Source: Amycolatopsis sp. cg9 (lineage in GTDB: Bacteria; Actinomycetota; Actinomycetes; Mycobacteriales; Pseudonocardiaceae). From it: 64,000 nt of DNA. Shown in pieces: positions 16,541 through 24,527 of the stretch. Made by a program: the position numbers and the translations under genes. Position 1 is the first letter of the stretch. The number at the start of each line of letters is the position of its first letter. The stretch is from assembly GCF_041346945.1 (NCBI RefSeq), contig NZ_CP166850.1, forward strand, positions 7,176,501 to 7,240,500, in the 5' to 3' direction. Below the pieces are notes generated by a model, which worked only from the letters and a program-made list of their open reading frames with translations, ran no database searches and was not told the origin of the DNA.

Positions 16541-17181
16541 CCGTCCGGGCGGCCGAGCTCAACGCCCGCGCCGAGCAGTGGGCGGACGACGCCCAGGTCC
16601 GCCCGGGGTTCCGCGAGCGGGTCGAGGCGCTGGTGCGCGACCGCTGGCGCGAGCCGGTGATCGTGCTGCGCCTCGGCGACCCCGCCGTGGGGTTCGCGGT
16701 GCCGGGCCGTCGCCAGGACGGCACGGTCGAGGGGGAGGAGCAGGTCAGCCAGTTCTTCCGGGGCGTCCTGCGCGGCATCGGCACCGCGGTGGTGTCGGTG
16801 TTCTCCCTGGCCAACGGCGGCGGGGCGGGACGCCCGTTCCAGCGGGACGTCCGCGTGACGGGCCCGGCGGACGCGCAGGTCCTCGACCTCGCCGATCGGC
16901 TGGGGCCGCTGAAGGGACCGTGGCTGGCGTGCTCGCCGTCGTGCGTGGCGCTCGTGGAGACGGGCTCGACCTACGTCGACCCGGCCGACGCGCCGCCGCC
17001 GCGGATCGTCTGGGAGGCGCGGCAGCCGCAGGCGCCGTCGGTGAACTTCCGCCGGCACACGCTGACCTGGCCGGACGGCTCGTGCTTCCGGTTCCCGCTG
17101 CACGGCCGGACCGAGGAGCAGCACCTGCGCAAGTACGTCGAGCCGCCGGGCATCGTGCACTGGGAGGGGCGGCCGGAGTAG
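16471..17181 (+). CDS. Hypothetical protein, last gene of type VII-like block
   Basis: Unrecognised soluble protein, 236 residues from the GTG at 16471. The start is doubtful: from 16471 the N-terminus overlaps the previous gene by 70 nt and reads as an Arg/Gly-rich shadow, whereas conserved-looking sequence begins TVRAAELNARAEQW. A CTG at 16537 overlaps the preceding TGA (CTGA) and may be the true start, giving 214 residues. The body has alternating strands and helices and a Trp-rich C-terminus (IVHWEGRPE). An immunity or chaperone role beside the preceding protein is only a guess. Confidence 0.55.
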   Translation: MVRQERDRRGPESGGHPQGPRHLTVRAAELNARAEQWADDAQVRPGFRERVEALVRDRWREPVIVLRLGDPAVGFAVPGRRQDGTVEGEEQVSQFFRGVLRGIGTAVVSVFSLANGGGAGRPFQRDVRVTGPADAQVLDLADRLGPLKGPWLACSPSCVALVETGSTYVDPADAPPPRIVWEARQPQAPSVNFRRHTLTWPDGSCFRFPLHGRTEEQHLRKYVEPPGIVHWEGRPE

Positions 17182-17186
17182 CGCGG

Positions 17187-17202
17187 CCGGCATCGGTGCC
17201 GG
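17187..17202. terminator. Hairpin at convergent junction
   Basis: CCGGCA-TCGG-TGCCGG, a 6-bp GC stem, lies 6 nt after one stop and 14 nt before the other. Weak bidirectional terminator candidate. Confidence 0.35.
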
Positions 17203-17215
17203 GACCGCGTGCCGC

Positions 17216-17620
17216 TCACCCGGGGCAGCGGATCCGGGCCCACACGACCTTGCCGTCGTCGTGGTGGCTGACTCCCCAGTCGTGCGCGAGCCGGTCGACG
17301 AGCAGCAGGCCGAGCCCGCCGGGGCGGCCATCCGCCCGCAACCGGGGCTCGCCGGTGCCCGTGTCGGTCACCGCCACCGTCACTTCGCACGGCTCGCGCG
17401 TGCGGTGGATCCGCAGCTGGCCGGGCCCGCCGGCGTGCACGTAGGCGTTCTCCAAGAGCTCTCCGACGACGATCGCCACGTCGGCTCGGTGCTCTTCCCC
17501 GAGCTCGGCGAGCTCGCCTTCCGCCCAGGCACGTGCGGCGCCCAGCTGCGGCAGCGCCGCTCCGGCCACGTCGAGCAGGGACCAGCCGGGCTCGCTCGCC
17601 GCGGTCCAGTTGACTCGCAC
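17216..17620 (-). CDS. RsbW-like ATP-binding anti-sigma factor kinase
   Basis: A 134-residue stand-alone HATPase_c_2 domain of the SpoIIAB/RsbW type, which phosphorylates anti-sigma antagonists or sequesters sigma factors. N-box ELLENAYVHA, G1 VTDTGTGEPRL and G2 GGLGLLLVDRL are all intact, unlike in the fusion at 9252. The GTG at 17620 is chosen for its AAGGAGGGG site 5 nt upstream. It is monocistronic with no sigma factor beside it; such orphan kinases are common in filamentous actinomycetes. Confidence 0.82.
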   Translation of the reverse strand: MRVNWTAASEPGWSLLDVAGAALPQLGAARAWAEGELAELGEEHRADVAIVVGELLENAYVHAGGPGQLRIHRTREPCEVTVAVTDTGTGEPRLRADGRPGGLGLLLVDRLAHDWGVSHHDDGKVVWARIRCPG

Positions 17621-17995
17621 GGGCGTCCCCTCCTTCACTGCGGGCCTACCCGCCGGACCGGCTGTTGAAACGGGGAGGGGGCACGGCGCGCACCGAGGGG
17701 GAGGAGAGCGCGCCATGCCCGTCCTTGAAACGGTACGCGCCCGGTAGGCCGGCGGCGGCGGAACCACTCGTACGCCCGAACCGCGCACCGTGACCGCGCG
17801 CACCCGCGGTCTTACTGCCCGCTAGAACTGCGTAGGCGATTTGCCCGATACCTATCTTTTGTCCTGTCCGACGAAAGTCGGTATCGCCGTTCGCGGGCCG
17901 CGCACCACCCTCGAGCCACCGGATCACCGGTTCCCCCACCGTGGCCGGCGTGGCCACCCCTCGCCGGCTTTCCCCCGCGAAAGTGAGCTACCGGC
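17621..17995. promoter_or_regulatory. 375-nt divergent intergenic region before the S1 protease
   Basis: No gene seen. At 17868-17881 a hairpin CCGAC-GAAA-GTCGG has a GNRA tetraloop, and the flanking CGATACC (17846-17852) and GGTATCG (17880-17886) can pair as a competing longer stem. The pairing alternatives could form a 5'-leader switch for the protease gene, which starts 110 nt later. It matches no riboswitch family I know. Confidence 0.35.
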
Positions 17996-19072
17996 ATGCG
18001 CAGAACCGCCACGACCCTCCTGGCCGCCGCCGCGGCCATCGGGTTCTTCTCACCCGTCAGCGCGACCGCCACCACCATCGACGGCTACTCGTCGACGGTG
18101 CAGCGCGATGCGGTCGCCTCCCTCGCCGCCGAAGCGGGGATCAGCGAGCCCGCCGCCGTCGCCCTGCTGCGCACGCAGGCCGCGAGCGTCGGCACGCTGC
18201 AGCAGGTCACCGCCTCCCTCGGGGCCCGTGCCGCGGACGGGTACCTCGACGCGGCCGCGAAGCCGGTCGTCAACGTGCTCGACGAGGCCGCCGCCGACCA
18301 GGTCCGCCAAGCCGGCGCGCAGGCCAAGCTGGTCAAGCACTCCAGCGCCGCGCTGACGAGCGCGCAGGACGCGCTGCAGGCGCTGCCCGCGGTCGCGCAC
18401 ACCTCGATCGGGCTCGACCCGAAGACCAACCAGATCGTGCTGACCGTGGCCGACGCGGCCAAGGGCACCGGCGCGCTGCTCGAGGCAGCCGGCGCGCTGG
18501 GCGACCGGGTCCGGGTGGAACGCGTCGCCGGCGAGATGCACACCGCGATCTACAACGGCGAAGCCATCACCGGCGGCGGCACCCGCTGTTCGGCGGGCTT
18601 CAACACCAACCGCGGCGGCCAGAACTACCTCATCGACGCCGGCCACTGCACCCGCGCGGTGTCGCAGTGGAACATCGGCCCGTCGCAGGGTGCGAGCTTC
18701 CCGACCAACGACTACGGCCTGATCCGCAACACGACCGGCAGCGCGCCCGGCGCGGTCACCCTGTGGAACGGCTCCACCCAGCGGATCAGCTCCGCCGGCA
18801 CCGCGACGGTCGGCCAGCGGATCAGCAAGAGCGGCAGCACGACGCACCTGACGTCGGGCTCGGTCCAGCGCCTGAACGTGACGGTGAACTACGCCGAAGG
18901 CTCGGTGTACCAGCTGATCCAGACCAACGCGCTGGTCAACCCCGGCGACTCGGGCGGCTGCCTGTTCGCGGGCAGCGTCGGCCTGGGCATCACGTCCGGC
19001 AAGGGCAGCGGGACGTCCTACTTCCAGCCGGTGGGCGAGGCGCTGAGCGCGTACGGCGTGACGCTGAACTGA
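17996..19072 (+). CDS. Streptogrisin-type S1 serine protease, prepro form
   Basis: A secreted chymotrypsin-fold protease of 358 residues. A signal peptide (1-25) and a propeptide (about 26-185) precede the mature enzyme. The catalytic triad is His217 (DAGHC), Asp239 (TNDYGL) and Ser319 (NPGDSGG). C198 and C218 form the conserved first disulfide, with C322 in the oxyanion region. The propeptide acts as folding chaperone and inhibitor in the alpha-lytic/streptogrisin family. The mature domain is short, without a carbohydrate-binding tail. Product: extracellular broad-specificity protease. Confidence 0.92.
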   Translation: MRRTATTLLAAAAAIGFFSPVSATATTIDGYSSTVQRDAVASLAAEAGISEPAAVALLRTQAASVGTLQQVTASLGARAADGYLDAAAKPVVNVLDEAAADQVRQAGAQAKLVKHSSAALTSAQDALQALPAVAHTSIGLDPKTNQIVLTVADAAKGTGALLEAAGALGDRVRVERVAGEMHTAIYNGEAITGGGTRCSAGFNTNRGGQNYLIDAGHCTRAVSQWNIGPSQGASFPTNDYGLIRNTTGSAPGAVTLWNGSTQRISSAGTATVGQRISKSGSTTHLTSGSVQRLNVTVNYAEGSVYQLIQTNALVNPGDSGGCLFAGSVGLGITSGKGSGTSYFQPVGEALSAYGVTLN

Positions 19073-19083
19073 CCGGCGTCAGT
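19068..19083. terminator. Hairpin spanning both stop codons
   Basis: ACTGAC-CGGC-GTCAGT forms a 6-bp stem across the stop codons of the protease (+) and the membrane protein (-), which are only 6 nt apart. Possible compact bidirectional terminator. Confidence 0.35.
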
Positions 19084-19345
19084 CGCGGCGGCTCCGGCCG
19101 AAGGCCATCCGGTAGATCACCAGGATGATCAGCGCGCCCAGGATCGCCAGGCCCCAGGTGCGCAGGTCGAAGAAGGTGCCGAGGTCGGTGTGGAAGAGGG
19201 TCTTGCCGACCCAGCCGCCGACGAAGGCGCCGCCGATCCCGAGCAGGATCGTGATGATGCAGCCGCCCGGGTCCTTGCCCGGCATGAGGGCCTTCGCGAT
19301 CAACCCCGCGATGAGCCCGAGCACGATCCAGCTGATGACGCCCAC
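19079..19345 (-). CDS. GlsB/YeaQ/YmgE family membrane protein
   Basis: An 88-residue Gly-rich membrane protein of the transglycosylase-associated (GlsB/YeaQ) family, often linked to envelope stress. Three hydrophobic segments are visible: WIVLGLIAGLIAKAL, IITILLGIGGAFVGGWVG and WGLAILGALIILVIYRM. The KALMPGKDPGGC loop is the family signature. ATG with an AGGAGG-type site upstream. Monocistronic. Confidence 0.88.
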   Translation of the reverse strand: MGVISWIVLGLIAGLIAKALMPGKDPGGCIITILLGIGGAFVGGWVGKTLFHTDLGTFFDLRTWGLAILGALIILVIYRMAFGRSRRD

Positions 19346-19505
19346 GGGGTTCCTCCTCCGCCTGCCTGCTCCGACGGCCCAGGATGGCAGGCGGAGGCCC
19401 CGTGGGCGCGCCGGGCCACGCCCACGTGACCCGGATCTCAGCCCGGCGGGCGGTGACCGGAGGTGGGCGACTCGTTCGGGGGACCTCGTCGCGCGGGCCC
19501 ACGTT

Positions 19506-19528
19506 TTGTCGGACCCCGCGGGTAGCTT
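19506..19528 (+). promoter_or_regulatory. Possible RecA-independent DNA-damage (PafBC-type) promoter
   Basis: TTGTCGGAC (19506-19514), eight bases, then TAGCTT (19523-19528). The arrangement fits the TTGTCRGTG-N8-TAnnnT pattern of actinobacterial PafBC promoters with two mismatches. The ATG follows 8 nt after the -10 box, so the mRNA would be leaderless. Confidence 0.4.
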
Positions 19529-19536
19529 CTGCGGCC

Positions 19537-19962
19537 ATGGTGCTGACCAAGGAGGAACGCGAAGAATTTCTGGCGCAACCGCACGTCGGCGCGCTGTCGG
19601 TGGTCGAGCGGGCCGACCGGGCGCCGCTCGTGGTGCCCATCTGGTACCAGTACACCCCGGGCGGCGAGCTGTGGGTGCGCACCGGTCCCGGCGCGCGGAA
19701 GACCAGGGCGATCATGGCCGCTGGGCGGTTCAGCCTGCTCGCGCAGCGGACGTCGCCGACGGTCCGGTACGTCTCGGTGGAAGGGCCGGTGACGCGGACC
19801 GAGCCGGACTCCGACGAGCGGTCCCTGGAGATGGCGTCGCGGTACCTGCCGGCCGGGGCGGCCGAGGAGTTCGTGGCGTACGAACGCAAGGAGCTGGGCG
19901 AGCACCTCACGGTGTTCATGCGGCCGGAGCACTGGCTGTCGGCCGACCTGGGACCGGGGTGA
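19537..19962 (+). CDS. Pyridoxamine 5'-phosphate oxidase-like flavin/F420 protein
   Basis: A 141-residue split-barrel protein of the PNPOx-like superfamily, which bind FMN or F420. The N-terminal EEFLAQPHVGALSVV, the strand PLVVPIWYQYTPGGELWVRT and ARKTRAIMAAGRFSLL fit the fold. It is the short form without the PNPOx C-terminal dimerisation domain, so vitamin B6 oxidation is unlikely; an F420-dependent reductase role is more typical. It has no Shine-Dalgarno before the ATG. Confidence 0.8.
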   Translation: MVLTKEEREEFLAQPHVGALSVVERADRAPLVVPIWYQYTPGGELWVRTGPGARKTRAIMAAGRFSLLAQRTSPTVRYVSVEGPVTRTEPDSDERSLEMASRYLPAGAAEEFVAYERKELGEHLTVFMRPEHWLSADLGPG

Positions 19963-20048
19963 TCGCTCGGCCGAACGTGCGACTCCCGTAACGGTGTGGT
20001 CGCTCTCGGGGACTGACTTCTCGGTGACCCGACGAGCGGAGGCCGTGG

Positions 20049-21218
20049 ATGCAGATCGACCTGTTCAACGAGATCCAGAACCCGCGCCCGTGGCCGGCGG
20101 GGCACGAGCAGCTGCGGTTCCGCCAGGCGATCGAACAGGCCGTCCTCGCCGACGAACTCGGGTACGGCTGCTGGTGGCAGGTCGAGCACCACGGCGCGGG
20201 GGAGTTCAGCCTCTCCTCGGCGCCGGAGCTGGTGCTGGCCGCGCTGTCCCAGCGCACCAGCCGGATCCGCCTCGGCCACTCCGCGGTGCTCGCGCCGGGC
20301 CGGTTCAACCACCCGATCCGCGTCGCCGAACGCGCCGCGACGCTCGACCACCTCAGCGGCGGCCGGGTCGAGCTGGGCCTGACCCGCTCGACGATCCCGG
20401 AATGGCGCCTGTTCGGCATCGAGCCGGCCGAAGCCCGCGCCCAGACGCAGCAGGCGTTCGAGATGGTGCCGAAGATGTGGACGTCGGAGCGGTTCTCCCA
20501 CGAGAGCGGCGACTACCGGGTCGACGACGTGCCGATCGGGCCCAAGCCGCTGCAGCGGCCGCACCCGCCGCTCTGGCAGGCGGCGGCGAGCCCGGCGTCG
20601 TTCGAGGAGGCGGGCCGGCGCGGGGTGGGCGTGCTGGGCACGACGATGTGGGAGTCGCTGGAACGCGCGGGCCGCCTGATCGGCCTCTACCGGGCGGCGG
20701 CCGCGGCGTGCACGGACCCGGTCGGCGCGTACGTCAACAACCAGGTCGGCTTCTTCACGTTCGTCCACTGCGCGGACACCGACGAGGAGGCGATGCGCAA
20801 CGGCGCCGCGGCGGCCGCCGCCTGGTACACGGTGACGGCGCTGACGTTCTTCGAGGCGGCGACGGAGTTCGTCCGCCAGAACGCCCGCAACGAGCAGCTC
20901 CTGTCGGCCCCGGACGGCGGCGGGCTGACCGGTGACTTCCTCCGCGGCGAGACGGCGAACACCCCGTCGGAGGCGAACCTGCTGATCGCCCGCATCCTCC
21001 AGGGCGAGCAGGTCGCCGACGACGAGGTCTTCGAGGTGCTGAGCGCGCAGGACTCGCTGATCGTGGGCAGCCCGGAGACGTGCCGCAAGAAGCTGCGCGC
21101 GTACGCGGAGCTGGGCATCGACCGCATGATGTGCCTCCAGCAGATCGGCGGCATCCCGCACGACAAGGTGCTGAAGAGCATCCGCCTGATCGGCGAGCTG
21201 ATCCCCGACCTGGCGTGA
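20049..21218 (+). CDS. LLM-class flavin-dependent oxidoreductase
   Basis: A luciferase-like monooxygenase of 389 residues using FMNH2 or F420. The barrel opens with MQIDLFNEIQNPRPWP; QAVLADELGYGCWWQVEHHG carries the typical helix, RIRLGHSAVLAP strand 3, and AATLDHLSGGRVELGL the family signature. The C-terminal part DSLIVGSPETCRKKL is the conserved cofactor/tetramer region. GGAGG lies 6 nt before the ATG. It is convergent with, and not in, the catabolic operon at 21264-26347, although it may be functionally related. Confidence 0.85.
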   Translation: MQIDLFNEIQNPRPWPAGHEQLRFRQAIEQAVLADELGYGCWWQVEHHGAGEFSLSSAPELVLAALSQRTSRIRLGHSAVLAPGRFNHPIRVAERAATLDHLSGGRVELGLTRSTIPEWRLFGIEPAEARAQTQQAFEMVPKMWTSERFSHESGDYRVDDVPIGPKPLQRPHPPLWQAAASPASFEEAGRRGVGVLGTTMWESLERAGRLIGLYRAAAAACTDPVGAYVNNQVGFFTFVHCADTDEEAMRNGAAAAAAWYTVTALTFFEAATEFVRQNARNEQLLSAPDGGGLTGDFLRGETANTPSEANLLIARILQGEQVADDEVFEVLSAQDSLIVGSPETCRKKLRAYAELGIDRMMCLQQIGGIPHDKVLKSIRLIGELIPDLA

Positions 21219-21228
21219 AGCGGGCGGA

Positions 21229-21255
21229 GGGCGGCGAACCGGCTGCCCGCCGCCC
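21229..21255. terminator. Bidirectional terminator hairpin
   Basis: GGGCGGCG (21229-21236) pairs with CGCCGCCC (21248-21255) over an 11-nt loop, between the convergent LLM and SDR genes. Confidence 0.5.
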
Positions 21256-21263
21256 TGCGCGCG

Positions 21264-22004
21264 TCACGCCGTGAAGCCGCCGTCCACCGGGAGGACCACG
21301 CCGCTCAGGTGACTGGCCCGGTCGCTCAGCAGGAACGCCGCCGTGGCGCCGACTTCCGCGCCCGTACCCACCTTGCGCAGGGGAGTCGCCGCGATGCGGG
21401 CCTCCACGCCGCCCGGGATCGTGCGGCGCAGCTCGGCCAGCATCGGGGTCTCCGTCGGGCCCGGGGCGATCGCGTTGACCCGGATGCCGAGCGGTCCGAA
21501 GTCGTGGGCCGCGGTGCGGGTCAGGCCGATCACGGCGTGCTTCGTCGCCTGGTAGGCGCCCATGCCCGAGCTGCCGCGCAGGCCGCCGATGCTGCTCACG
21601 TTCACGATCGAACCGGGGCCCGTCATCGCGCGGACCTCGGCGCGCAGGCACAGCCACGTGCCCTTCACGTTCACCGCCATGATCCGGTCGAAATCTTCCT
21701 CCGGAACGGCGTCGAGCCGGCCGCTGCCGCCCATCGCCGCGTTGTTGAACGCGCCGTCCAAGCGGCCGAAGCGCGAGACCGTCGCCGCCACGAACGCGTC
21801 CACACCGGACGCCGACGTGATGTCGCCCGTCGTGTGAGCGACGTCGTGGTCGGACAGTTCCGCGGCGAGCTTCGCCAGCGGGTCCTCGTTCCGCGCCACC
21901 AGCATCACCGAAGCACCGTCCTCCGCGAACACCCGCGCCGCGTCCGCGCCGATGCCCGAACTGGCCCCGACGACCAGGACCACCTTCCCCGTCAGCAGGC
22001 TCAT
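21264..22004 (-). CDS. Short-chain dehydrogenase/reductase, catabolic operon
   Basis: A classical SDR of 246 residues. Cofactor loop GASSGIG (about 13-19), NNAAM, catalytic Ser in VNVSSIGG and Tyr/Lys in YQATK are all present; APGPTETPM and VDGGFTA complete the classical pattern. VARNEDP after strand 2 fits NADP(H) preference. It is the last gene of a six-gene unit; its start overlaps the stop of the BKACE gene (ATGA) and has a GAGGAGG site. Probably oxidises or reduces a hydroxy/keto intermediate of the pathway. Confidence 0.88.
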   Translation of the reverse strand: MSLLTGKVVLVVGASSGIGADAARVFAEDGASVMLVARNEDPLAKLAAELSDHDVAHTTGDITSASGVDAFVAATVSRFGRLDGAFNNAAMGGSGRLDAVPEEDFDRIMAVNVKGTWLCLRAEVRAMTGPGSIVNVSSIGGLRGSSGMGAYQATKHAVIGLTRTAAHDFGPLGIRVNAIAPGPTETPMLAELRRTIPGGVEARIAATPLRKVGTGAEVGATAAFLLSDRASHLSGVVLPVDGGFTA

Positions 22005-22921
22005 GCCCGTCCTCCTCGCAGTGCCAGCATCGCCCGGGCGTCGGCCGGGGTCGCGATCGGTTTGCCGAGATCCTCCACCACCGCCCGGATCTTGCGGACC
22101 TGCTCGGCGTTGCTCGTGGCGAGCTTCCCCTTGCCGATCCACAGGCTGTCCTCCAGCCCGACCCGCACGTGCCCGCCGAGCCACGCGCTGTGCGTGCCGA
22201 ACGCCAGCTGGTCGCGCCCGGCCGCGAACGCCGAAAAGGCGTAGTCGTCGCCGAAGAGCTTGTCGGCGATCCGGACCATGTGCTCCAGGTTCGCGTGGTC
22301 CGCGCCGATCCCGCCCAGGACGCCGAACACGCCCTGGATCAGCAGCGGCGGTTTCGCCAGCCCGAGCTCGACGAAGTAGGCCAGCGAGTACAGGTGCCCG
22401 ATGTCGTAGCACTCGTACTCGAACCGGGTCCCGGCCGCACCGAGCGTCCGCAGGGTGTCCTCGATCCGGTCGAAGGTGTTCACGAACGGGTGCGAATACG
22501 TGTTGAGCACGTACGGTTTTTCCCAGTCGTGCCGCCACTCCGTCACCTTGTCCGCGATGCCGGAGTAGACGAAGTTCATCGACCCCATGTTCAGCGACGC
22601 GAGCTCCGGCCGGAGCTGCCGCGCCGCCGCGAGCCGTTCGTCCATCGTCATCGACGACGCGCCGCCGGTGGTGATGTTGACGACCGCGTCGGCCTCCGCG
22701 GTGATCCGCCCGACGATCTTCTCGAACACGCCGGGGTCGGGCGTCGGCCGCCCGTCCGGCTCGCGGGCGTGCAGGTGCACGACGGCCGACCCGGCTTCGA
22801 TCGCTGCCAAGGCCGCGTCCGCCACTTCGTCGGCGGACAACGGCAGGTGCGGGCTCTGCGAAGGGACGTTCACCGAGCCCGTGATGGCGGTGGTGATGAT
22901 GACTTTTTCGGCCGGGCGCAT
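22001..22921 (-). CDS. BKACE family beta-keto acid cleavage enzyme (DUF849)
   Basis: A zinc-dependent TIM-barrel enzyme of 306 residues. Family members condense a beta-keto acid with acetyl-CoA and split it into acetoacetate and a CoA ester, as in lysine fermentation (Kce). The two metal histidines are in VVHLHAREPDGRPT (about 47-60); NITTGG, YVLNTYSHPFV and GGIGADHANLEHM match the family. The family has many unassigned substrates. It overlaps both neighbours by 4 nt, so it is translated together with them. Its presence implies a beta-keto acid intermediate. Confidence 0.87.
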   Translation of the reverse strand: MRPAEKVIITTAITGSVNVPSQSPHLPLSADEVADAALAAIEAGSAVVHLHAREPDGRPTPDPGVFEKIVGRITAEADAVVNITTGGASSMTMDERLAAARQLRPELASLNMGSMNFVYSGIADKVTEWRHDWEKPYVLNTYSHPFVNTFDRIEDTLRTLGAAGTRFEYECYDIGHLYSLAYFVELGLAKPPLLIQGVFGVLGGIGADHANLEHMVRIADKLFGDDYAFSAFAAGRDQLAFGTHSAWLGGHVRVGLEDSLWIGKGKLATSNAEQVRKIRAVVEDLGKPIATPADARAMLALRGGRA

Positions 22922-23760
22922 CAATCCTCCAATTCGGCCAGCGCGCGGTAGGCGCCGAGCTTGCCGTCGTCGAGCGGGCCCACCAGGGTCAGCGCCACCT
23001 GCGTGGCACCCGCGTCGTACTGCGCCCGCACGGCTTCGCGCACCTGGCCGGGCGTGCCGCAGGCGACGAGCGCGTCGACGAGCCGGTCGGACCCCGGCGG
23101 CGCGAGGTCGGCTTCGGTGAACCCCAGCCGGGTCAGCTTCGCGATCTGGTGGGGGAGGGTCAGGTAGTAGGCCAGCCGCTGCCGCGCGACTTCGCGGGCC
23201 TCGGCGCGCGAGCGGCCCACGACCGCCCACTGGACGACGGACAGGAAGAGGTCCCCGATCGTCTCGCGCGCCCAGCGGGTGTGCTCCGGCGTGACGAGGA
23301 ACGTGATCAGCCCGTCGGCCCGCTCGGCCGCGAGCCGGGTGATCCCGGCCGAATAGGCGCCGAGCACCTTCGGCACGCCGGGCGCCACCTCGTCGACGCC
23401 GTCGAGGTAGGAGCGCAGGAACGGCAGCGGCCCGATCCCGCGGTCGCGGACCGCCCCGCTGACCCCGAGCCCCAGCACGTACCGCCCGGGGTAGCCGGCC
23501 GCGAGGTCCCGCGCCGCCGAGCCCGCCGACTTCGGGACGCGTTCGAGCGCACGGGCGACGCCGTTGCCGACGATCAGCTCCTCGGTGGCCGACAGCACCA
23601 GCGCCGCCGTCGTGAACGCCTCGCGCCCGGCGACCTCGGGGATCCACACCATCCGGTGCCCGAACTCTTCGAGCGCGCGCACGAACCGGACGGCACCGTC
23701 GTGGCCGAGGTCGTCCAGCTCGGCGACCGACAACGCCGTGCGCGGCACCCGCAACGTCAT
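22921..23760 (-). CDS. LLM-class (F420-type) oxidoreductase, catabolic operon
   Basis: A luciferase-like flavin/F420 enzyme of 279 residues, shorter than the free-standing one at 20049. RFVRALEEFGHRMVWIPEV, LVLSATEELIVGNGVARAL and YPGRYVLGLGVSG fit the F420-dependent LLM pattern (TIGR03620-like). C-terminal ALVACGTPGQVREAV is the cofactor-phosphate region. ATGA overlaps at both ends tie it to the operon. In this context a ring hydroxylation, dehydrogenation or C-N cleaving oxygenation is plausible. Confidence 0.82.
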   Translation of the reverse strand: MTLRVPRTALSVAELDDLGHDGAVRFVRALEEFGHRMVWIPEVAGREAFTTAALVLSATEELIVGNGVARALERVPKSAGSAARDLAAGYPGRYVLGLGVSGAVRDRGIGPLPFLRSYLDGVDEVAPGVPKVLGAYSAGITRLAAERADGLITFLVTPEHTRWARETIGDLFLSVVQWAVVGRSRAEAREVARQRLAYYLTLPHQIAKLTRLGFTEADLAPPGSDRLVDALVACGTPGQVREAVRAQYDAGATQVALTLVGPLDDGKLGAYRALAELED

Positions 23761-24527
23761 GAAGCCGCGTCCCGGAACGCGGTGACGAGTCCCCGCGCGG
23801 CTTCGGCCAGCATGGTGGTGTCGTTGCTCAGCAGCACGAAGTCGCAGCCGTCCCGCACCGCCCGCGCGGCCTTGTCCGGGACCCCGCCGAACGCCAGCCC
23901 GCACTTCTTCCCGGCGGCGTGCGCGGCCGCGATCGCCGAGGCGATCAGGTCGAGCACGTCCGGCGACGCGGGTGTCGAGCCCATCGACATCGACAGGTCG
24001 GCCGCGCCGACGAACACGGCGTCCACCGTGTCCAGTGCCAGCACCTCCGGCGCCGCCTTGATCGCCTCGACGCTTTCCAGCTGCGGGATGCAGAGGACGT
24101 CGTCGTTGCCGGTCGCCAGGTACCCGGCGGTCGGCTTCAGCCCCCACGCGCCGGCGCGGCTGGTGCCACCCGCGCCGCGGACGCCGTGCGGCGGGAACCG
24201 GCACGCCCGCCCGACGGCCGCGGCCTCCTCGACCGTGTCCACGTGCGGGACCAGGATGCCCATCGCCCCGGCGTCGAGGATCTTCTGGATCGTCGACGGC
24301 GTCTTGTCCGGCACCCGCACCAGCGGCGTCATGCCCGAGGCCGAAGCCGTGTTGATGAGCCGGTACGCCGTCACCAGGTCCAGGGGCGAGTGTTCGAGGT
24401 CGATGACCACGAAGTCGAACCCGGCGAACGCCATGATCTCGGCAGGCTCGGTCGACGCGATCTTCAGCCAGGTCCCGACGGGAGTGGCGGGACGGGTGAA
24501 CAGGCCCCCTCCGGTCCGCCCGCTCAC
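23757..24527 (-). CDS. HpcH/HpaI aldolase family protein
   Basis: A class II, metal-dependent pyruvate-type aldolase of 256 residues (HpcH/HpaI, also 2-dehydro-3-deoxyglucarate aldolase). FVVIDLEHSPLDL carries the catalytic His region, PLVRVPDKTPSTIQKILDAGA the phosphate/carboxylate Arg, LCIPQLESVEA and VGAADLSMSMG the metal ligands Glu and Asp. The start is a GTG overlapping the cupin stop (GTGA). It would release pyruvate or glyoxylate plus an aldehyde from a hydroxy-keto acid made by the upstream enzymes. Confidence 0.86.
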   Translation of the reverse strand: MSGRTGGGLFTRPATPVGTWLKIASTEPAEIMAFAGFDFVVIDLEHSPLDLVTAYRLINTASASGMTPLVRVPDKTPSTIQKILDAGAMGILVPHVDTVEEAAAVGRACRFPPHGVRGAGGTSRAGAWGLKPTAGYLATGNDDVLCIPQLESVEAIKAAPEVLALDTVDAVFVGAADLSMSMGSTPASPDVLDLIASAIAAAHAAGKKCGLAFGGVPDKAARAVRDGCDFVLLSNDTTMLAEAARGLVTAFRDAAS

